Origin: Rubricella aquisinus
Lineage (GTDB): Bacteria; Pseudomonadota; Alphaproteobacteria; Rhodobacterales; Rhodobacteraceae
Direction: 5' to 3'
DNA length: 64,000 nucleotides
Assembly: GCF_014199445.1 (NCBI RefSeq)
Contig: NZ_JACIJS010000001.1
Location: 506,940 to 570,939, forward strand
Shown here one piece after another: positions 27,640 to 36,666 of this stretch. Position numbers and translations under genes: made by a program. Below the pieces are notes generated by a model. The model searched no databases and was not told where the DNA came from. It saw only the letters and a program-made list of their open reading frames with translations. Every line of letters starts with the position of its first letter. Positions within the stretch are counted from its first letter, which is position 1.

Positions 27640-28503
27640 CTAAAGATGCGCGGCCAGATGATCGAAAACCAACCTGATCCGGCGGCTGGTGCGCAATTCG
27701 GTATGAGTGACAAGCCATGTCGGCACGGTGAACGGCTCTGCCTCTGAGAAAACGCCCGTGAGGTCGGGCATTTCTGCGGCGACCCGTTTGGGCAGGATGA
27801 TCATGCCCATGCCGCGCCGCGCCATTTCACAGGCGACGCATTGGGAGGATGTGGACAGACGAAACTGGTCCGCGCTGACGGCAAATCCGGCTGGGCTGAG
27901 ATAGCCGATCATCTGATCCACTTCGGCATAGCTGATGATGTGATGCCCGGACAGGTCCGTCATCTCGGGTATCCCGCACCGATCAAGGTATGGCGCGCTG
28001 GCATAAAACCGCATTTCCAGATCGCGCAAGCGCCGCGCGATCAGGTTCGGTTGCTCGGGGCGGCTGTGGCGGATGGCGATATCTGCTTCGCGCCGGGTGA
28101 GATCCCGGACCGAGTTGTCGGTGACAAGCTCCACCTTCAGGCGCGGGGCGATCTCCGCCATGGTGCCTAGGATGGGTGGTAGGATATAGGCCGACATCAC
28201 TTCGGATGCGGTGACCCTGACTTGCCCCTCAATGGATTGGGACTGGCCCGATGCCGCAAGCGCGACCATATCCGCCCCCGCCGCCATCGTTCGGACATGG
28301 TCCAACAGCTCAACCCCTGCTGCCGTCAGGTGAACCGCCCGTCCCGTCCGCTCAAACAATGTGATGTCGAGCGCCTCCTCCAAAGCTGAAATCTGGCGGC
28401 TGACCGTTGGCTGCGTCTGACCAAGCACACGCGCCGCGGCGGATAGGGAGCCTTCGTCGACCACGGCGACAAAGGCTTTTGCATGGTTCCAGTCGAAGGA
28501 CAT
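27640..28503 (-). CDS. LysR family transcriptional regulator
   Basis: 287-residue regulator with an N-terminal winged helix (WNHAKAFVAVVDEGSLSAAA, then LGQTQPTVSRQISALEEAL) and a C-terminal inducer-binding domain. The ATG at 28503 has GGAG eight bases upstream. It is divergent from the oxidoreductase gene across 120 bases, so autoregulation and control of that gene are likely. One base separates its stop from the stop of the convergent abrB gene. Confidence 0.9.
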   Translation of the reverse strand: MSFDWNHAKAFVAVVDEGSLSAAARVLGQTQPTVSRQISALEEALDITLFERTGRAVHLTAAGVELLDHVRTMAAGADMVALAASGQSQSIEGQVRVTASEVMSAYILPPILGTMAEIAPRLKVELVTDNSVRDLTRREADIAIRHSRPEQPNLIARRLRDLEMRFYASAPYLDRCGIPEMTDLSGHHIISYAEVDQMIGYLSPAGFAVSADQFRLSTSSQCVACEMARRGMGMIILPKRVAAEMPDLTGVFSEAEPFTVPTWLVTHTELRTSRRIRLVFDHLAAHL

Positions 28504-28623
28504 GACCGCTCCAGTCATCGGTTTATGTATGCTCATCCTGCAAATTCCCTCAATTTACCAGCGAAAAACGCATGGATACACCATGGATGCGGGCAAAAAC
28601 CCGGTAAGCTGCAAGGGGCTGCG

Positions 28624-29259
28624 ATGATGATGGACGGAACGAAGCATGTGCTGGTGTTGGGTGCGAATGGGCAGACGGGCGCGCATGTGGTCGACTACGC
28701 GCTGGACGCCGGGGCGCGGGTAACGGCGGTTGTGCGGTCGCACGCAAAACAGCCAGCGACACACCATCCGCGCCTGACCGTACGGGTCGGTGATCCCTGC
28801 GATCCCGCGTTTCTGGCCGAAGTCGCACAGGGGCATGACGTCATCATTTCCACGCTTGGGGGGCGTCGCCCGACGCAAAAGGCGCTTTCGGTATATCCGC
28901 GATCCGCGCGGTCGATCATTCGGGCGGTCGAAGGGGCTGGGATCAGCACCGTCATTGTCACCTCAAGTGCGCTGCTGTTTCCGCCCGCGCGCCTTCTCGA
29001 TCGGGTGTTGCGGACGCTTGTGTTTCGCGTGGTGCAAAATGCGGCGCGGATGGAGCAATCCTTGTCCACTTGCCCCTGCACCGTGATTGTCGCCCGGTGC
29101 GGCTTCCTCAATGATTTGGATGAGCGGCCCTATCGCACGTCAAAAGACGCGCTGCCCCCCAACGGATCAACCATCAGCCGCAAGACCCTTGCCCGATTTC
29201 TGGTGGAGCGCGGCCTTGCTCCCTCGCCGGTATCGGGCGTGTTTGGCGTCGCGAATTAG
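28624..29259 (+). CDS. NAD(P)-binding oxidoreductase (NmrA/SDR type)
   Basis: 211-residue Rossmann protein opening HVLVLGANGQTGAHVVDYAL, the GxxGxxG motif of the atypical short-chain dehydrogenase (NAD(P)H-binding) family. VIISTLGG and VTSSALLFPP follow. The usual YxxxK catalytic pair is not evident, so it may be a redox sensor or reductase rather than a dehydrogenase. Start at 28624 with AAGGGG upstream; ATG at 28627 is equally possible. The stop overlaps phnM's stop as TTAG. Confidence 0.78.
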   Translation: MMMDGTKHVLVLGANGQTGAHVVDYALDAGARVTAVVRSHAKQPATHHPRLTVRVGDPCDPAFLAEVAQGHDVIISTLGGRRPTQKALSVYPRSARSIIRAVEGAGISTVIVTSSALLFPPARLLDRVLRTLVFRVVQNAARMEQSLSTCPCTVIVARCGFLNDLDERPYRTSKDALPPNGSTISRKTLARFLVERGLAPSPVSGVFGVAN

Positions 29260-30401
29260 GCGACCTTGTGCCCGTCCACCCACACGCCGCGCGGCACGGG
29301 AACGTCGCCCATCAGCCGGAAGCGCAGCAGATCGGCGCGCTGGCCGATGGCCAATGTCGCACGGTCCGTGAGGCCCGCGGCCTCCGCCGGAGCATGGGTC
29401 ACGGTGCCGATCCCGCGCGCCATATCCCCCCATGCCTGCCCCAACATAACCGCACCGAGCAACAGAGAGGACGGAACATAATCGGACGACAGGATATCGA
29501 GCAGACCGCGCTCCGCCAAATCCATCGCGGCCACATTGCCTGAATGGGAGCCGCCGCGCACAAGGTTCGGACCCCCCATGATGATGGCGATCCCGGCCTC
29601 GCGGCAGGCCTCCGCCGCCTCAATCGTTGTGGGGAACTCCGCAAGTCGAATGCCCTGATCGCGGGACGTCGAGACCTGCGCGCGCGTCGTGTCGTCATGG
29701 CTTGCAAGCGTCGCGCCGAACCGCTGCGCCGCGTTGATCGCGGCGGCCTCATGCGCCGCACCGACACGGGCGCGCAGGTCGATCAGAAAGGCGCAATAGG
29801 GATCAAATTCCGCCTTGGGCATGTTGTGCTTGCCGCAGACATATTCCTCAAATTTGGAGATATCGCGAAATTGCCGTTGGCCGGGTGTGTGATCCATCAG
29901 CGACAGGATGCCGATGTCATCCTCTGGCCCGAATTCCGCCAACTCCTCCGGCAGCGTTTCCGAGCATATTTCTGCCCGCAGGTGCAAATGATGCGTGATC
30001 TTGAAGGCGCCCGCACGGCGCATCTGCGCGATCTGATCAGCAATTTCGCGCGCATATTTGCCGTAGTGCCTTGTGGCCCGATCACTGATGGAGCCGACGC
30101 GGATCGCGTCATAAACCGAAGTAATGCCGACACTGGCCAATTCCGCGTCATGCGCCGCGATGGCGGGCAGGTGCGGCCAGTGCACGCCGGGGCGTGGGCG
30201 CAGATGTCGCTCCAGCGTGTCGGTGTGCAACTCGATCAGACCCGGACAGAGGAAATCCCCGTCACAATCCACCGCCCCGGCAGGCACGGAGCCGCCCTGA
30301 TCAAGTGCGGTGATCCGACCCCCCTCAACCCGGATGGAGCCGTGCACAACCTCATCGCGCAACACAAGTCGCGCATTGGCGAAGGTTTCAGGCTCTGACA
30401 T
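29256..30401 (-). CDS. phnM: PhnM, alpha-D-ribose 1-methylphosphonate 5-triphosphate diphosphatase
   Basis: 381-residue amidohydrolase-fold enzyme of the C-P lyase pathway. It removes pyrophosphate from ribose 1-methylphosphonate 5-triphosphate. Typical marks are the metal site LIELHTDTLERHLRPRPGV, LMDHTPGQRQF, SHDDTT and EFPTTIEAA, then ILSSDYVP. Length is normal. Divergent from the DUF1045 gene with 31 bases between starts. The rest of the C-P lyase core is not in this window. Confidence 0.94.
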   Translation of the reverse strand: MSEPETFANARLVLRDEVVHGSIRVEGGRITALDQGGSVPAGAVDCDGDFLCPGLIELHTDTLERHLRPRPGVHWPHLPAIAAHDAELASVGITSVYDAIRVGSISDRATRHYGKYAREIADQIAQMRRAGAFKITHHLHLRAEICSETLPEELAEFGPEDDIGILSLMDHTPGQRQFRDISKFEEYVCGKHNMPKAEFDPYCAFLIDLRARVGAAHEAAAINAAQRFGATLASHDDTTRAQVSTSRDQGIRLAEFPTTIEAAEACREAGIAIIMGGPNLVRGGSHSGNVAAMDLAERGLLDILSSDYVPSSLLLGAVMLGQAWGDMARGIGTVTHAPAEAAGLTDRATLAIGQRADLLRFRLMGDVPVPRGVWVDGHKVA

Positions 30402-30432
30402 GCTGCGCTCCGTAACCAGTGAGGGGGTCTTT

Positions 30433-31098
30433 GTGCGTTATACCCGCTATGCCGTCTATGTCATGCCAGAACCAGCCGAATTCGCAGCCGCGGGGGCGGC
30501 GTGGCTGGGCTGGGACGCCCGCGCCGGGCGGGATGTCGCTCAACCAGATGTGCCCCAGATTTCCGATATCACGGCGCGGCCCCGGAAATATGGGTTTCAC
30601 GCGACGATCAAGGCACCGTTTCGCCTTGCCGATCCGTATGATGAGGCCGATCTGCGCGCGGCCCTCACCCGGTTTTGTGCCGGGAGGACGCCTGTCGCCT
30701 TTGATATCGGGATTGCGCGGATCGGGAATTTTTTCGCCTTCACACCTCAGCAGGAGGAACCCGATCTGAGCGACATGGCGGCGGATACGGTGCGTCACCT
30801 CGACAAATTTCGCGCCCCCCTGACGGACGAAGATCGCGCCCGCCGTCGCCCGGATCGGCTCAGCCCTGCCTTGCGCCAGAACCTTGAGCAATGGGGATAC
30901 CCGCATGTTTTGGAGGCGTTCCGGTTCCACATCACGCTGACCGGGCCGGTATCGGATAATCGTCATTTGACGGCTTTACAGACGCATTTTGCCGAAAAAA
31001 CCCCGAAAACCCTTAAAGTTTCGAGCCTCAGCCTCATGGGTGAGCGACCCGATGGGAGATTTGTCGAATGTCTTAGATGCAACTTCCGTCACGAATGA
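30433..31098 (+). CDS. DUF1045 phosphonate-metabolism protein (2H phosphoesterase fold)
   Basis: 221 residues. Two H-x-T motifs, FHATIKAPF near residue 55 and FHITLTGPV near residue 162, mark the 2H phosphoesterase fold. This family is usually found in phn loci and is thought to act on a cyclic phosphate made in phosphonate breakdown. The GTG at 30433 follows GAGGGGG at five bases spacing. An ATG at 30400 without such a site would overlap the phnM start region. Confidence 0.85.
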   Translation: MRYTRYAVYVMPEPAEFAAAGAAWLGWDARAGRDVAQPDVPQISDITARPRKYGFHATIKAPFRLADPYDEADLRAALTRFCAGRTPVAFDIGIARIGNFFAFTPQQEEPDLSDMAADTVRHLDKFRAPLTDEDRARRRPDRLSPALRQNLEQWGYPHVLEAFRFHITLTGPVSDNRHLTALQTHFAEKTPKTLKVSSLSLMGERPDGRFVECLRCNFRHE

Positions 31099-31120
31099 TG
31101 CTCACGTTTTCTTGATTGAC

Positions 31121-31132
31121 GACAAATTTGTC
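31121..31132. promoter_or_regulatory. Palindrome upstream of phnF, candidate operator
   Basis: GACAAATTTGTC is a perfect 12-base palindrome in the 120-base gap between DUF1045 and phnF. A second TAGACAA half-site lies near 31187. GntR/HutC regulators bind short palindromes of this kind, and PhnF autoregulation is plausible. Confidence 0.45.
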
Positions 31133-31218
31133 TAATTAGGATTGCAGGAGTTAGCATTTTTAAACTAAGCTGGTTAATGTAACAACTAGACAACATATCT
31201 TTATCTTTCTAAGTATCC

Positions 31219-31938
31219 ATGACCATACAAACACAACCCATCTGGCAGGTGATCCGGTCCGAATTGACCGGGGAGATCGCCGACGGCCTGCACCTTCCCG
31301 GTGACAAGCTCCCGACCGAGGCGGACCTGTCGCGTCGCTTTGATGTGAACCGGCACACCGTGCGCCGTGCGCTGGCGGAAATGGCCAAGGATGGGCTGGT
31401 TTATTCCCGGCGCGGTTCGGGCGTTTTTGTGACTGCCTCCCCGACGGAATACCCATTGGGCAAGCGGGTCCGGTATCACCAGAACCTTGCCGCCGCGGGG
31501 CAGATGCCCGCTAGGGAGATATTGCAGCTCATCACCCGCCGCCCGACGCCGATCGAGGCGGAGGTGCTCAACATCAGCGCCACCACGCAGGTGCATTGTT
31601 TTGAGGCGCTGTCGCTGGGCAATGGCGTGCCGATTGCCCTAACGCATAGCGTGTTTCCCGCAGACCGGTTTCCCGGCCTTATCGACGCGATCGAACTGTC
31701 ACGGTCCGTGACGAAGGCTCTCGCGATCTGTGGTTTGAAGGATTATACCCGCATTTCCACGCGTCTGACGGCGAAAACGGCGAATGTCACGCAGGCTCGT
31801 CATTTGCGGCTCACACCCGGTGCGCCGATCCTGCGCACGGTCAGCGTGAACGCCGATCTCGACGGCACGCCAGTGGAATTTGGCACCACGCATTTCGCCG
31901 GGGATCGGGTAACGTTGACCCTGACGGATATGAGTTAG
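31219..31938 (+). CDS. phnF: GntR/HutC family regulator, PhnF-like
   Basis: 239 residues. N-terminal winged helix (IWQVIRSELTGEIADGLHL, LPTEADLSRRFDVNRHTVRR ALAEM) and C-terminal UTRA ligand domain. It matches PhnF of phosphonate loci. The ATG at 31219 has only a weak ribosome site, but no better start is seen. It is 120 bases from DUF1045 on the same strand. C-P lyase genes phnGHIJKL, which usually follow or surround it, are missing; a HAD gene converges instead with a four-base TTAG overlap. Confidence 0.85.
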   Translation: MTIQTQPIWQVIRSELTGEIADGLHLPGDKLPTEADLSRRFDVNRHTVRRALAEMAKDGLVYSRRGSGVFVTASPTEYPLGKRVRYHQNLAAAGQMPAREILQLITRRPTPIEAEVLNISATTQVHCFEALSLGNGVPIALTHSVFPADRFPGLIDAIELSRSVTKALAICGLKDYTRISTRLTAKTANVTQARHLRLTPGAPILRTVSVNADLDGTPVEFGTTHFAGDRVTLTLTDMS

Positions 31939-32537
31939 AGCAATCCGAGTGCGGACAGCTCCTGCCGCAAACCGGGTGCGTCGGTGAACAGATGCCCATG
32001 CCAGCCGCGCGCGCGGGCCGCATCAATATTCTCCGCCCGGTCATCGGTGAAGAACAGCTCATCCCCGCGCAGTCCGGTTGCGTCCTCCACCGCGGCATAA
32101 ATCGCCGGATCAGGCTTTGCCATCATCATGCGGCCTGAGATGAACTCACGGTCGAACCCTTGCAGGATCGGGAACGCCTCTTTCGTCCATTCATAGTTTT
32201 CCGCCGCGAAATTCGAGAGCGCGAAGATAGGCACGCCGCGCGCACGCAGATCCGCCATGATCTCTGCCATGCCGCCAATCACAGGCCCGCACAGATCAAG
32301 CCAATGATCGACCCAGGCGTGGATCATGTCGGCAAAATCCGGGTGGTTGGCCGCGTGTGCGCGGATGGTTTCGCTAAAGGGTGCTCCGGCATCGGTGCGA
32401 AAATGCACTTCCACGATCCCGGTTTCCTCCAGAAATCGCGATGTCCGCTCCGCCCCGAAGCGGGCGCGCATATAGGGTTCGTAATTCCATTCAATCAGCA
32501 CATTGCCGATGTCGAACACGACAGCTTGAGGGGTCAT
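31935..32537 (-). CDS. HAD family hydrolase
   Basis: 200-residue phosphatase-like protein. Motif I is VFDIGNVLIEW, motif II is ALSNFAAENY (S/N), motif III lysine is in MAKPDPAIYA and motif IV is FFTDDRAENIDAARA. The DxGxV form of motif I, where most HAD phosphatases have DxDxT, is seen in the YihX/epoxide-hydrolase-N group. The ATG overlaps the nitroreductase stop by ATGA. Confidence 0.85.
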   Translation of the reverse strand: MTPQAVVFDIGNVLIEWNYEPYMRARFGAERTSRFLEETGIVEVHFRTDAGAPFSETIRAHAANHPDFADMIHAWVDHWLDLCGPVIGGMAEIMADLRARGVPIFALSNFAAENYEWTKEAFPILQGFDREFISGRMMMAKPDPAIYAAVEDATGLRGDELFFTDDRAENIDAARARGWHGHLFTDAPGLRQELSALGLL

Positions 32538-33199
32538 AGGATCGTCAGCCATTCATCCAGAGGAGCGCGGGTGGTGCGCAGGTCATTCACGGGATGCGCC
32601 CGGTCCTCATATCCGATGGCAAGGCCACAGAACAGCATCTGATCCTCCGGCGCGTTGCAAAACCGCGCCACAGCACTGTGATGCATCGCCCATGCCTCCT
32701 GCGGGCAGGAGGCCAATCCCTCCTCCACCAGCAGCAGCATCAGGGATTGCAGAAACATGCCAAGGTCGGACCACTGCGCCGCTCCCATTTCGCGCCCGAC
32801 AAACAGGAACAGCCCGGCGGGCGCGTCAAAGAATTGCCAGTTGCGGGCAAACCAGTCGAGCCGCTTTGCCTTATCCTCGCGCGGGATGCCAAGGCGGGCA
32901 TACATATCCTCCCCGACCTTGAAACGGCGGGAGCGGTACGGCTCCCCCAGTTTTGCGGGATAGACCGGGTATTCGGGCGTATCGGCCTGCCCATCCGCGA
33001 TGCGGGTCTGCATCAACGCGCGAAACTCCGTCATCCGCTCCCCTGCCAACAGATAGACATGCCATGGCTGCACATTTCCACCCGATGGTGCGCGGGCAGC
33101 CGCCCCGATCAGCGCGGTGAGCCGCACTATATCCACCGGCTCATCGGTAAAGGCCCGGACGGACCGCCGCGCCTCCAGAAGTGATTTCAGATCGGACAA
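32534..33199 (-). CDS. Nitroreductase family protein
   Basis: 221-residue FMN-dependent oxidoreductase. It has the N-terminal LLEARRSVRAFTDEPVD flavin-binding motif, AARAPSGGNVQPWHVYLL and a C-terminal CGLAIGYEDRAHPVND. The start is a TTG at 33199 preceded by GGGGGAG four bases upstream; no ATG or GTG in the right place fits. Earlier in-frame starts lie inside the region divergent to the EamA gene. Substrate unknown. Confidence 0.85.
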   Translation of the reverse strand: MSDLKSLLEARRSVRAFTDEPVDIVRLTALIGAAARAPSGGNVQPWHVYLLAGERMTEFRALMQTRIADGQADTPEYPVYPAKLGEPYRSRRFKVGEDMYARLGIPREDKAKRLDWFARNWQFFDAPAGLFLFVGREMGAAQWSDLGMFLQSLMLLLVEEGLASCPQEAWAMHHSAVARFCNAPEDQMLFCGLAIGYEDRAHPVNDLRTTRAPLDEWLTIL

Positions 33200-33257
33200 G
33201 ACACTCCCCCATCCCCATGATAAGCCCGGCTCGTTTCGCGGGGTAGAAGGACACGGA

Positions 33258-34124
33258 ATGAGCATTCGCGCAATCCTTATGGGCGTGGCTTTTGTGACGA
33301 TGTGGGCGTCTGCCTTCACCTCGGCCAAGATCGCGGTGGCTTATGCGCCGCCTCTCATGATCCTTGGCGTGCGGTTCCTGATTTCCGGCGCGCTGGGCGT
33401 CGGGATAGCCTATCTGATGGGGCAACGCATCCGGTTGAGCCGCGCGCAATGGGTCGCGGTCGTGGTGTTCGGGATTTGCCAGAACACGATTTATCTGGGG
33501 CTGAACTTCGCCGCCGTCCAGACCATTGACGCCTCTATCGCGGTGATCATCGCGTCTGCCCTGCCGATCACCGTGGCGTTTGCGTCCTTCCTCGTGTTTC
33601 GCGAGCGGCTGCCGCTTTTGGGTGTTGTCGGGATGGTCGCGGGCCTTGCCGGGGTGCTGGTCGTGATGGGGGACCGCCTGTCGGGCGGGGCCGATCCGAT
33701 TGGCATCGCGATGTGCGTCGGGGGGTTGGCGGCCCTCACCATGGCGACGCTGACCCTGCGGGGGATGAACCCGGGCGACAATGTGCTGATGATCGTCGGG
33801 CTGCAAATGCTGGTGGGGTCGGCCACGTTGTTGCCCCTATCACTCCTGTTGGAGACATGGGTGGTCAACTGGAGCCTGCCGCTGATACTCGCCTTCACCT
33901 ACACCACGCTGGTGCCGGGATTGCTGGCGACGGTGACGTGGTTCTTTCTTGTGCGCGAAGTAGGCGCGACGCGGGCGGCGACCTTCCATTTCCTCAATCC
34001 GTTCATCGGCGTCGCCATCGCGGCCCTGATCCTGGCGGAGGCTTTGCAGGTGCGGGATCTGATCGGGGTTGTCATCATCATGGCGGGCATTCTCGCGGTG
34101 CAGATCGCGAAAGCGCGCGCTTAG
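33258..34124 (+). CDS. DMT superfamily permease (EamA type)
   Basis: 288-residue inner-membrane transporter with 10 hydrophobic segments in two EamA repeats, opening MSIRAILMGVAFVTMWASAF. Family members export amino acids, nucleotide precursors or other small metabolites. ATG at 33258 with AGGACA upstream. The stop overlaps the convergent lysozyme-like gene as TTAG. Confidence 0.87.
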   Translation: MSIRAILMGVAFVTMWASAFTSAKIAVAYAPPLMILGVRFLISGALGVGIAYLMGQRIRLSRAQWVAVVVFGICQNTIYLGLNFAAVQTIDASIAVIIASALPITVAFASFLVFRERLPLLGVVGMVAGLAGVLVVMGDRLSGGADPIGIAMCVGGLAALTMATLTLRGMNPGDNVLMIVGLQMLVGSATLLPLSLLLETWVVNWSLPLILAFTYTTLVPGLLATVTWFFLVREVGATRAATFHFLNPFIGVAIAALILAEALQVRDLIGVVIIMAGILAVQIAKARA

Positions 34125-34771
34125 CCGAGGATCGCGGCCACCCTCGCGCGATACTCCGCACGGCTCATCAGCGCCTTGTTCCGTCCCACCCCGTGATAGG
34201 CTGACCGCCCGTCGCGCATCGGCAGCGCTGCCCAAACCTGCGCAAGCTGATCGAGGAAAAGGTCGTTGCTGATCCGCCCGAAGCTCACCTCCCCCGCGCC
34301 CGCCTGATGCAGAAGGATATCCGCGAACCGATCCTGTAACGCGGGGGAGAACCGCGCAGACAATGGCGTTTTTGTCCGCCGCACCAAATAGTCGAGCGTG
34401 GTGGGGATGAACTGATACCGCCCGATTGCGTGGTTCTGGCCCGGTGTCGCGTCGATCCATGCAAAGACGTCGCGCAGGGTCATCTCCGTCGGGCGCTTTG
34501 GCGGTTTGATGACGGCACTCAACACCACCGCGTTATAGCCCGCAGGCCCCGCCTCGACCTCCGCCACCAGATCGCGCAGACCGCGCAACACCATCGGATC
34601 GGCCTGCCCCGGCCCCGCATCGCGGGTGAGGATCGAGCCAAGGAACGCGGGCGGGCGCTGCGACGCGAATTGCAGGCTCCCCTGCCCGGCCAGCGATCCG
34701 GTCGTGCCGACAAAATTCTGCGCCAGCGCCAGACCGGGTATCAACAGGCAAAAAAGCAACACGCGTTTCAT
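34121..34771 (-). CDS. Secreted lysozyme-like protein
   Basis: 216 residues with a signal peptide (MKRVLLFCLLIPGLALA, cut before QNF). The middle resembles the lysozyme-like domain of phage/bacterial muramidases: EAGPAGYNAVV, with a candidate catalytic glutamate, then NHAIGRYQFIPTTL. The C-terminal third has no recognised motif. It probably acts on peptidoglycan in the periplasm, or is exported. Confidence in the fold is moderate. Confidence 0.65.
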   Translation of the reverse strand: MKRVLLFCLLIPGLALAQNFVGTTGSLAGQGSLQFASQRPPAFLGSILTRDAGPGQADPMVLRGLRDLVAEVEAGPAGYNAVVLSAVIKPPKRPTEMTLRDVFAWIDATPGQNHAIGRYQFIPTTLDYLVRRTKTPLSARFSPALQDRFADILLHQAGAGEVSFGRISNDLFLDQLAQVWAALPMRDGRSAYHGVGRNKALMSRAEYRARVAAILG

Positions 34772-34843
34772 GGCGCGAGCCTACCGCCCCTTGCCACGGA
34801 TTGCATCCCGCCACATCATCCCCCCGGTGACAGGGAGGTTCTG

Positions 34844-36271
34844 ATGACATTCGATCTGGTTGTGCGTGGCGGGGAGGTCGTGACGGCACAGGGCCGGTTC
34901 ATGGCCGATATCGCCGTGACGGATGGAAAGATTACCGCGATTGGCACGGGGCTTGAGGGTCAGAGGGTGCTCGATGCCACGGGCCGCATGGTCATGCCCG
35001 GCGGTGTCGATCCCCATTGCCATATCGAACAGATGTCGGGCATGGGCCAAATGAATGCCGACACGTTCGAGACTGCGACACGCTCCGCCGCGATGGGTGG
35101 GACGACCAGCGTCATCTCCTTTGCCGCGCAGCATAAGGGGATGCGGATGCGCGATGTGGTGGCCGATTACAGCGCGCGGGCGGCGCGGGGCGCGTTGGTG
35201 GATTACGCGTTCCACATGATCGCCTCCGATGTGGAGGCGCCGGATTTTGCCGATGACCTTGCCGCGATGATTGACGCGGGCCACCGCTCGATCAAGCTCT
35301 TTACGACCTACAACATTGCGGTGAGTGACCGCGCCATTCTGGATGTGATGACCATCGCGAAGGCGCGCGGCGCGCTGGTTTGCGTTCATGCCGAAAATGA
35401 CGGCCTGATCGGCTGGACAAAGGACCGGCTGATCGTTGCTGGCCGGACGGAGCCCGCGGCCCACGCTCTCTCCCATCCCCGATTGGCGGAGGTCGAAGCG
35501 GTGGAGCGGATGTGCCGCTTTGCCGAATTCCTCGACCAGCCGGTGATGCTGTTCCATATCTCCACCGTTGAAGGGGCGGCTGCCGTGCGTGCGGCGCGGG
35601 GGCGCGGCGTGCCCGTCTGGGCGGAGACATGCCCGCATTACCTTTTCATGGAAGAGACGGTGCTTGACCACCCGGATGGCGGCAAATGGATGTGCTCCCC
35701 ACCCCAGCGGCAGACGGCAGATCAAGCGGCCCTTTGGCAGGCGCTGCGGCTTGGCGATTTGCAGGTGGTGAGTTCCGATCACGCGCCCTACCGGTATGAC
35801 GAGACCGGAAAGCTGTCGCAGGGGGCGGATGCGCCGTTCCACAAAATCTCCAACGGTTTGCCGGGTCTGGAGGTCCGCCAACCATTGATGTTTGACGCGA
35901 TGGTCAGCCATGGCACCCTTGGCCCGGAAAAGTTTGTGGAGGTGACGTCAACGGCCCCCGCCGCGCTTTATGGGCTGGAGAATAAAGGCGCGCTCGATCC
36001 CGGTAAGGACGCGGATATCGTGATCTGGGATCCGACGCGCAGCCATACCTACGGCGCGGACGATCTGCATGACAATGTGGGCTATAACCCGTGGGACGGG
36101 CGGCGCGTCACCGGATGGCCCGAAACGGTGCTGTTGCGCGGTGAGGTGATCGTGTCCGACGGGGCTTGCCACGCGGCCCCCGGCTCTGGCCACTTCCTGC
36201 ACCGCGCCCGCACCGGGGCGCAGCCCCTTGGCACACCCGCGCGCGAAGCCCGCGCCGTATTAGGAGACTGA
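34844..36271 (+). CDS. Dihydropyrimidinase / D-hydantoinase
   Basis: 475-residue cyclic amidohydrolase that opens dihydropyrimidine or hydantoin rings to carbamoyl acids. Metal ligands are HCH at 58-60, the carbamylated lysine is K151 in HRSIKLFTTYN, and further histidines are in VHAENDG and HISTVEGA; an aspartate is in SSDHAPYRYDE. Start ATG at 34844 with AGGGAGG. It leads a co-directional group with a VOC protein, a racemase and an aldolase. Confidence 0.9.
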   Translation: MTFDLVVRGGEVVTAQGRFMADIAVTDGKITAIGTGLEGQRVLDATGRMVMPGGVDPHCHIEQMSGMGQMNADTFETATRSAAMGGTTSVISFAAQHKGMRMRDVVADYSARAARGALVDYAFHMIASDVEAPDFADDLAAMIDAGHRSIKLFTTYNIAVSDRAILDVMTIAKARGALVCVHAENDGLIGWTKDRLIVAGRTEPAAHALSHPRLAEVEAVERMCRFAEFLDQPVMLFHISTVEGAAAVRAARGRGVPVWAETCPHYLFMEETVLDHPDGGKWMCSPPQRQTADQAALWQALRLGDLQVVSSDHAPYRYDETGKLSQGADAPFHKISNGLPGLEVRQPLMFDAMVSHGTLGPEKFVEVTSTAPAALYGLENKGALDPGKDADIVIWDPTRSHTYGADDLHDNVGYNPWDGRRVTGWPETVLLRGEVIVSDGACHAAPGSGHFLHRARTGAQPLGTPAREARAVLGD

Positions 36272-36273
36272 CC

Positions 36274-36666
36274 ATGGCACAACGCCCCGAAGGTGACGTC
36301 CAACTCACCATTACATTCTGGTATTACAAGGATTTGGCGCGGGCTGAGGCGTTCTATCGCGATGTGATGGGCTTTACGCTCGCCATTGATCAGGGCTGGG
36401 CCAAGATCATGCATATCGGCGGCGGCGCGCATGTCGGCCTCGTCGATGAAACCAAAGGGATGCACAATTCCGAGCCGATCAAGCCCGTGCAGTTGTGTAT
36501 CCGCGTGCCGGATGTGGATGCGTGGTATGCCTATGTGCAGGAGGTCGGCGTCGATGGCCTGTCGGAACTGTTCGTGAATGATGAGATCGGCATCCGCGCC
36601 TTCGTGTTCAACGATCCCGAAGGCTGGCAGATCGAGGTACAGACGGCAACACGGCCCGGCGCATGA
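36274..36666 (+). CDS. VOC (glyoxalase/bleomycin resistance) family protein
   Basis: 130 residues with two betaalphabetabetabeta repeats: TFWYYKDLARAEAFYRDVMG at the start and VPDVDAWYAYVQEVG then FVFNDPEGWQIEVQT later. VOC proteins bind a divalent metal through H/E residues; here E in EVQT is a candidate. It is two bases from the hydantoinase stop and overlaps the racemase by ATGA, so it belongs to this catabolic operon. Reaction unknown. Confidence 0.82.
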   Translation: MAQRPEGDVQLTITFWYYKDLARAEAFYRDVMGFTLAIDQGWAKIMHIGGGAHVGLVDETKGMHNSEPIKPVQLCIRVPDVDAWYAYVQEVGVDGLSELFVNDEIGIRAFVFNDPEGWQIEVQTATRPGA

